From: Bacilli bacterium
GTDB taxonomy: Bacteria > Bacillota_I > Bacilli_A > RF39 > UBA660
Assembly: GCA_017511945.1 (NCBI GenBank)
Contig: JAFWHR010000022.1
Span: forward strand, 1-46,799
DNA: 46,799 bases
Direction: 5' to 3'
Shown: piece by piece, positions 42,794 through 46,799 of the stretch
Layout of the letters: every line of letters begins with the position of its first letter
Position numbering within the stretch: position 1 is the first letter of the stretch
Made by a program: the position numbers and the translations under genes
Notes under the pieces: model-generated
Seen by the model: the letters and a program-made list of their open reading frames with translations, nothing else
Databases searched by the model: none
What the model was told of the DNA's origin: nothing

Positions 42794-43402
42794 ATGGAAA
42801 AGATAGTTCCTTTTAAAAAGAACATAGAATTTGATGACAATATTTACGAGATAAGTAGTATATCACTTGAACACACTTTATCCTTAAAAGATGAAAACTT
42901 AATATCAGGTAATTTTATAATAAGTGGATCATATCTCATGAGTGAAAAGGATGCAAGCCCAGTAGACTTTAAATATAACATACCATTTGAAATTAGAATC
43001 GATAATAAATATGATACCTCAGCAGTAAGTGCGGATATAAACAATTTTTACTATGAAATTGTAGATAGTAAAATACTGTCAGTAAATATAGATGTCATAT
43101 TGGAAAATCTAGAAAAAAGAGAAATTTTACAAGAAGAAAGAGGAGAAGATTTATCTAAAGAAAAGCTTAAGGATAAAGAAGATGAAAGAGATATAGTAAA
43201 TATTAATGAAGAAAATTCACCATTTAAATTGTTAGATGATAAAGAAAACTATGTGACTTATAAAATTCACATAGTTACAGAAAATGATACTACTCAGTCA
43301 ATTTTAGAACAATATGAAGTAACACTTTCAGACTTAGAAAAATATAATGACTTATCAGAGTTAAAAATAGGCGATAAAGTTATTATTCCGAACAATGAAT
43401 AA
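42794..43402 (+). CDS. SpoVID-like spore coat morphogenetic protein with LysM domain
   Basis: A 202-residue protein in two parts. Residues 1-105 resemble the SpoVID/SPOCS N-terminal domain (IVPFKKNIEFDDNIYEISSISLEHTL), followed by an acidic low-complexity linker (106-150). Residues 152-200 form a LysM domain (YKIHIVTENDTTQSILEQY...LKIGDKVIIPN). SpoVID and SafA direct coat encasement of the forespore in Bacillus, and the LysM module binds lipid II or peptidoglycan there. Overlaps the next gene by 8 bases. Shorter than Bacillus SpoVID (575 aa), so the reduced form is notable. AGGAGGG precedes it. Confidence 0.78.
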   Translation: MEKIVPFKKNIEFDDNIYEISSISLEHTLSLKDENLISGNFIISGSYLMSEKDASPVDFKYNIPFEIRIDNKYDTSAVSADINNFYYEIVDSKILSVNIDVILENLEKREILQEERGEDLSKEKLKDKEDERDIVNINEENSPFKLLDDKENYVTYKIHIVTENDTTQSILEQYEVTLSDLEKYNDLSELKIGDKVIIPNNE

Positions 43403-44276
43403 ACTTAATGAAGTTTTAAAAAAGAAAAATATAAAACCTATAAAATATCAAAAAAAATCAAATGTAACTATAATAGAGACAAGAGAAGATAAATATGTTT
43501 ATAAAAATACTAAAATAGATCAAAAAGTACTCGAATATCTAAAGTCAAGAAACTTTGATTACATACCTCTTTTTTTAGAGAGCAAAGAGTTTCAACTTAA
43601 CAAATACATAAAAGCTTTAAATATTCCAGATGAAAAAAAAATATTAGACCTTGCCAAAATAATGGGACTACTTCACAGTAAGACGACATTCTATACCATG
43701 GTAGATAATGATGAGTATATTAAACTGTACGAAGATTTAGATGGTAATTTAAATTACTTATACAACTATTATACAGATTTAATAAATGTAGCCGAATCAA
43801 AAGTATACCCATCACCATCTGAGCAGCTATTATCAGCAAACATATCTATAATTTATAATACTATATCAGACTGTAAAAAAAGATTAGAACATTACCACCA
43901 TTTAATAAAAAATAAGACGAGGAAGAGAAATGTCATAATGCATGGGAATATTAATCTATCTCACTTTATAGAATCGGAAAAGCCCTATTTAATAAGCTGG
44001 GATAAAGCCAAAATAGGATCACCAGTATTTGATATGTATAAACTGTATAGATATCACGCATTAGACTTTGACTTTATTTCTATATTAAAAAAATATGAAA
44101 GTGTATACCCATTTACAAAAGATGAAAAAGTTCTATTTGAAATATTAATAAGCATGCCAGAATTAATAAATTTAAAAGGTAGTGAATATGATAGATGCAT
44201 AATTATAGATGAGATGCTTGAAAAAATAAAGAGAACTAAAAAAATAGCTTCACCAGAAACATCTAAAGAAAGATAA
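43395..44276 (+). CDS. CotS-like kinase-fold spore coat protein (probable pseudokinase)
   Basis: A 293-residue protein with the aminoglycoside-phosphotransferase/choline kinase fold of CotS/YutH spore coat proteins. The catalytic loop, normally HGDxxxxN, reads HGNINLSH (His183 to His190), with both the catalytic Asp and the metal-binding Asn replaced, while the following LISWDKAKIG keeps the DFG-like Asp. It is thus probably catalytically dead. The 8-base overlap with the SpoVID-like gene gives tight coupling, and CotS-family proteins work with SpoVID partners in coat assembly, which supports the role. Confidence 0.75.
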   Translation: MNKLNEVLKKKNIKPIKYQKKSNVTIIETREDKYVYKNTKIDQKVLEYLKSRNFDYIPLFLESKEFQLNKYIKALNIPDEKKILDLAKIMGLLHSKTTFYTMVDNDEYIKLYEDLDGNLNYLYNYYTDLINVAESKVYPSPSEQLLSANISIIYNTISDCKKRLEHYHHLIKNKTRKRNVIMHGNINLSHFIESEKPYLISWDKAKIGSPVFDMYKLYRYHALDFDFISILKKYESVYPFTKDEKVLFEILISMPELINLKGSEYDRCIIIDEMLEKIKRTKKIASPETSKER

Positions 44277-44408
44277 AAACATTAAAATAAAAACAATAAA
44301 AAGTAAAAAAACATTAAACCTAGTTACAATAATAAGAGTAATTAACATTTGATAAAAAAATATTACCATACATATTATACATAGAAGACTCCATAAACCG
44401 TATTTCAT
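44250..44408 (-). CDS. possible small hydrophobic membrane protein, 52 aa
   Basis: On the minus strand AGGTGAT, spacing 4, ATG at 44408, then 52 codons to TGA, with two hydrophobic segments and hardly any charge (MKYGLWSLLC start). The ribosome site is as good as those of real genes here. However, A-rich plus-strand DNA encodes Phe/Leu/Ile on the other strand by chance, and the ORF overlaps the CotS-like gene by 27 bases. A CATATCAT box about 27-34 bases upstream could be a sporulation -10, weakly. Confidence 0.35.
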   Translation of the reverse strand: MKYGLWSLLCIICMVIFFYQMLITLIIVTRFNVFLLFIVFILMFLSFFRCFW

Positions 44409-44471
44409 ATTTATCACCTGTAACTATGATATGAATTAAAAATGTAAAAGAAAAGGTAAAATGACTAAAAT

Positions 44472-44496
44472 TACATGAAAAAACATGTAGTTTTTT
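44472..44496 (+). terminator. intrinsic terminator after the coat gene pair
   Basis: TACATG (44472-44477), loop of six A, CATGTA (44484-44489), then G and T6. Confidence 0.75.
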
Positions 44497-44504
44497 AATA
44501 TTTA

Positions 44505-44513
44505 TGTTAAAAT
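44505..44513 (+). promoter_or_regulatory. extended -10 promoter
   Basis: TGtTAAAAT (44505-44513) before the metallopeptidase gene; no good -35. Confidence 0.5.
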
Positions 44514-44531
44514 GATTTCTAGGGTGGTTTA

Positions 44532-45170
44532 ATGACATTTGATTATAAACTAGATGGTAAAGCATATAAAGTAGAAGTAGTTAAAAAAAACAACAAAAAC
44601 ACTTACATAAAAATTAAAGAGGACATGACTATATATGTAACTACAAACTATTTATCAACCAAAAGATACATTAAAGACATATTAAACGATGAGAGAGATT
44701 TTTTAAGAAAAGCTTTACACAAAGCCTGTAAACAGAAGGAAAAAGATAGTAACTTCTATTATTTAGGTAAAAAATATGATATAATATTAGTACCATTTGA
44801 TAATATAGAAATAGAAGAAGATAAACTGTACGTTAAATCAATGAGTAAATTAGAAAAATGGTTAAAAGATGAAACTTCTAGAATATTTAAAGAAAGAGTA
44901 GAGTATTACTATAATTTATTTGAAGAAGACATCCCTTTTCCGATAATTAAAATAAGAAGCATGAAAACTAGATGGGGTGTGAATAACAGAAGGGATAACT
45001 CTATTACCCTAAATTCAAAACTCATAAGGTATAGCACAAGAGAAATTGACTATGTTATAGTTCATGAACTAAGTCATTTTGTTCATTTCGACCATTCAAA
45101 GGCATTTTGGAATACGGTCGAATATTACATGAAAGATTATAAAAAAGCAGTAAAAGCTTTAAAACAGTGA
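44532..45170 (+). CDS. YgjP-like (DUF45, M48-type) zinc metallopeptidase
   Basis: A 212-residue protein of the YgjP/DUF45 family. Signatures: the N-terminal strand-rich domain, IKIRSMKTRWGVNNRRDNSITLN, then YVIVHELSHFVHFDHSKAFW, with HExxH zinc ligands (H-E-L-S-H) plus the later His. Some members have been reported as UTP pyrophosphatases, others as SprT-like peptidases; the substrate is unknown. Eight bases upstream is GGGTGG. The next gene starts 9 bases after it. Confidence 0.88.
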   Translation: MTFDYKLDGKAYKVEVVKKNNKNTYIKIKEDMTIYVTTNYLSTKRYIKDILNDERDFLRKALHKACKQKEKDSNFYYLGKKYDIILVPFDNIEIEEDKLYVKSMSKLEKWLKDETSRIFKERVEYYYNLFEEDIPFPIIKIRSMKTRWGVNNRRDNSITLNSKLIRYSTREIDYVIVHELSHFVHFDHSKAFWNTVEYYMKDYKKAVKALKQ

Positions 45171-45179
45171 GGTGGTATT

Positions 45180-46388
45180 ATGAAAAAGATAATATGCATG
45201 CTAGCAGTTCTATGTATAAGTATTTCAGTAGTCTTCAATGTATCTGCAGCCGAAAAGACACTAAGACAGTTAAAAGCCGATGCAGAGGCCAATAGAGAAG
45301 CCTATGCAAAAGCAAAAAATGATAAAGCGATGACAGAAGAAGAGAGAGATAAGACAACTGCCGAAAAACAGCAAGTTCAAGCGGAGATATCTTCAATTCA
45401 AGAAGAGACAAAAAAAATAGAGCAGCAAATAATAAAATTGCAAGAAAACATTAAGAAAAAAGATAAACAGATGAAAGATATAATGGGCTTTGTTCAAGTA
45501 TCTAATAGTGAATCAAATTACATGGAATACATATTTGGAGCCACAGACTTTACAGACTTTATTTATAGAATATCTGTAGCAGAGCAGTTAAATGATTACA
45601 ATGATAAACTTATTGACTCATATAATAATGATGTTAAAAACTTAGATGAAAAACAAAAACAGTTATCCATAAAGCAGCAAGACCTAGTTAAAAAAGAACA
45701 AGAACTTTCAGTATTGGAAGCGAAATTAAACGACGATATTGAAGCAATATCTGAGGGAATGCTCAGTAAAGAAGAGGAGTATAGAACTCAAATAAGTTTA
45801 ATTAACAATTTAACAAAAAAAGAATGTAGTTTAGATGAGACTATGTCATCTTGTCAATCTAGAATAGATCAAAAAGCAAGACAGGCAATGCAATCAGGTG
45901 GATATTCAGGAGGAGCAGCTCCAGTTAGCTCAAGTGGAACATATATGCCAATTGCCTATGGATATGTTACAAGTGATTATGGTCCAAGATCTGGAGAATT
46001 TCACACAGGAATAGATTTCTCGGGAACTGGATACGGATCTAATGTTTATTCAGTCGCATCAGGAGTAGTTGTTAATATTACTTATCCCGCTTATAGAGGA
46101 GCATGTGGAAACCACATCGTTTACGTATACCATAACATTAATGGAGTTCAATATACGACATCTTACTGGCATTTAATTAATACATCAGTAAGTATTGGAC
46201 AAGTAGTTACTCCAAATACTGTAATTGGTCATATGGGAGGACTAAACAGTGAAGACAATTGTGCCTTTGGAGCCCACGTTCATTTAAATCTATTTAGAGG
46301 TCTTCACACCAATAATAGTGGAAGAATTAACCCTAGAATTATGATGCCACAAATACCTGGAGAATGGTCATATTTCTCAAGTAGATAA
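45180..46388 (+). CDS. secreted M23 peptidase with coiled-coil region (EnvC/CwlO-like)
   Basis: A 402-residue exported protein: signal peptide of about 24 residues (AAG-type cut near NVSAAEK), a coiled-coil region of about 200 residues (residues 30-230), a Gly/Ser hinge near 245 and an M23 peptidoglycan endopeptidase at 255-395. Zinc-site residues: His275 and Asp279 in HTGID, and His366/His368 in AHVHL. This layout matches CwlO, PcsB and EnvC-type hydrolases, in which the coiled coil controls activity, often through FtsEX. Cys216 and others may form disulfides. GAGGTGG precedes the ATG. Confidence 0.9.
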   Translation: MKKIICMLAVLCISISVVFNVSAAEKTLRQLKADAEANREAYAKAKNDKAMTEEERDKTTAEKQQVQAEISSIQEETKKIEQQIIKLQENIKKKDKQMKDIMGFVQVSNSESNYMEYIFGATDFTDFIYRISVAEQLNDYNDKLIDSYNNDVKNLDEKQKQLSIKQQDLVKKEQELSVLEAKLNDDIEAISEGMLSKEEEYRTQISLINNLTKKECSLDETMSSCQSRIDQKARQAMQSGGYSGGAAPVSSSGTYMPIAYGYVTSDYGPRSGEFHTGIDFSGTGYGSNVYSVASGVVVNITYPAYRGACGNHIVYVYHNINGVQYTTSYWHLINTSVSIGQVVTPNTVIGHMGGLNSEDNCAFGAHVHLNLFRGLHTNNSGRINPRIMMPQIPGEWSYFSSR

Positions 46389-46421
46389 ATATTATAGGGC
46401 TTGTATTTATAGTCCATACTA

Positions 46422-46445
46422 AAACCTCACTTAATTGTGAGGTTT
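46422..46445. terminator. bidirectional terminator-like hairpin
   Basis: AAACCTCAC (46422-46430), loop TTAATT, GTGAGGTTT (46437-46445), a 9-bp perfect stem. T-runs are weak on both sides, so it may be modest. Confidence 0.6.
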
Positions 46446-46453
46446 ACTTGATA

Positions 46454-46798
46454 TCATTTTATTTTTTCAATTTCATCAGTAGAAAGTCCAGTTACTTTTG
46501 ATATAGTTTTTATATCAATTTTTTCATTTTTCATGTTTTTTGCAATTTCTACATTTCTTTTATTTACACCTTTTTCAAACAAACTGTTTTTAATAATCTC
46601 TTCTTCATTTTCGATAATTACATCTAACACATCAGAATCATGATTTAAATCATTAACCTTATCATTTAATCTTTCCATTAATTTATCACCTTTACATATC
46701 TCATCCATCTGTTTCTTACTTTCAGCAGCCAGTAACATCAAAAATGGATTTTCCTTTCTCTTATCTCCATGATACCATAACTTCTTATAATAATCCAT
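46454..46798 (-). CDS. Rpn-family protein, C-terminal part (cut by window edge)
   Basis: A frame of 114 codons open to the right edge. The last 50 residues (NVEIAKNMKNEKIDIKTISKVTGLSTDEIEKI) are the characteristic helical tail of Rpn-family PD-(D/E)XK proteins, like the one at 25633. The nuclease domain would lie beyond the edge. ATG at the very end of the window need not be the start. Confidence 0.6.
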   Translation of the reverse strand: MDYYKKLWYHGDKRKENPFLMLLAAESKKQMDEICKGDKLMERLNDKVNDLNHDSDVLDVIIENEEEIIKNSLFEKGVNKRNVEIAKNMKNEKIDIKTISKVTGLSTDEIEKIK

Positions 46799-46799
46799 A

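Noticed and set aside
44320-44565. 81-codon minus-strand frame in the same intergenic region
   Set aside because: No ribosome site, includes the terminator and reads as mixed low-complexity sequence; a different frame (44250-44408) is the better candidate.
1-46799. Mycoplasma code 4 (TGA as Trp)
   Set aside because: TGA ends several intact genes at expected lengths, and Trp uses TGG.
1-46799. tRNA, rRNA or CRISPR loci
   Set aside because: None recognised on either strand.

Overview
The window is about 47 kb of very AT-rich bacterial DNA from a spore-forming, low-GC Bacillota. It uses the standard bacterial code: TGA ends several genes, including thyA, the Rpn-family gene and the TmcAL gene. 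Ribosome-binding sites are strong (GAGGTGAT, AGGAGG) and extended -10 promoters (TGnTAAAAT or TGnTATAAT) are common. Spore genes present are gpr, spoIIP, a SpoVID-like LysM protein and a CotS-like kinase-fold protein. With the small gene sizes, this suggests a Bacilli-related gut lineage near the RF39/Mollicutes-like clades. That placement is inference.

Layout. 1-4.3 kb: a 42-aa basic peptide, TmcAL (-), a pilin-like protein, an orphan sensor histidine kinase, a transglutaminase-like secreted protein (-) and rpsT (-). 4.4-5.4 kb: the spore protease gene gpr. 5.4-18.9 kb: an accessory island, all on the + strand, built around a type VII secretion system: EssC (1518 aa), the ubiquitin-like EsaB, two long helical WXG100-like proteins and several large proteins with short N-terminal basic motifs. 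Three of those (one a pseudogene) carry RHS/YD-like strand repeats and one has a possible ADP-ribosyltransferase-like core. The island also holds an ISL3-type transposase remnant and a frameshifted paralogue of one effector-like gene. 19.0-20.3 kb: spoIIP and a yqxA-like gene. In Bacillus the order is rpsT-gpr-spoIIP-yqxA-lepA-hemW, so the island sits between gpr and spoIIP, and other genes separate yqxA from lepA.

20.3-31.2 kb: nfo, a DUF2624-like gene (-), a class B PBP, rpmG, efp, a coiled-coil protein, an Rpn-family nuclease, a Met-rich small protein (-), trmB, a lipoprotein, a charged protein with a conserved internal motif, a DUF948/YtxH-like pair, rnhB and a DUF5684/zinc-ribbon protein. 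31.2-35.1 kb: a valine T-box riboswitch and valS, then two pilin-like genes. 35.1-40.9 kb: lepA, hemW, an HD phosphohydrolase and a dTMP operon thyA-folA-tmk. 40.9-46.8 kb: a GDPD phosphodiesterase, a UPF0316 membrane protein (-), yceD-rpmF, the spore-coat pair (SpoVID-like, CotS-like), a small hydrophobic ORF (-), a YgjP-like metallopeptidase, an M23 peptidoglycan hydrolase and the C-terminal part of a second Rpn-family protein at the edge.

The most unusual part is the type VII island: no EsaA, EssA or EssB is visible, the secreted-substrate candidates are much longer than typical WXG100 proteins, esaB seems translated by coupling to a 20-codon leader, and substrate and cargo genes are separated by their own promoters and terminators. 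No rRNA, tRNA or CRISPR array was found.
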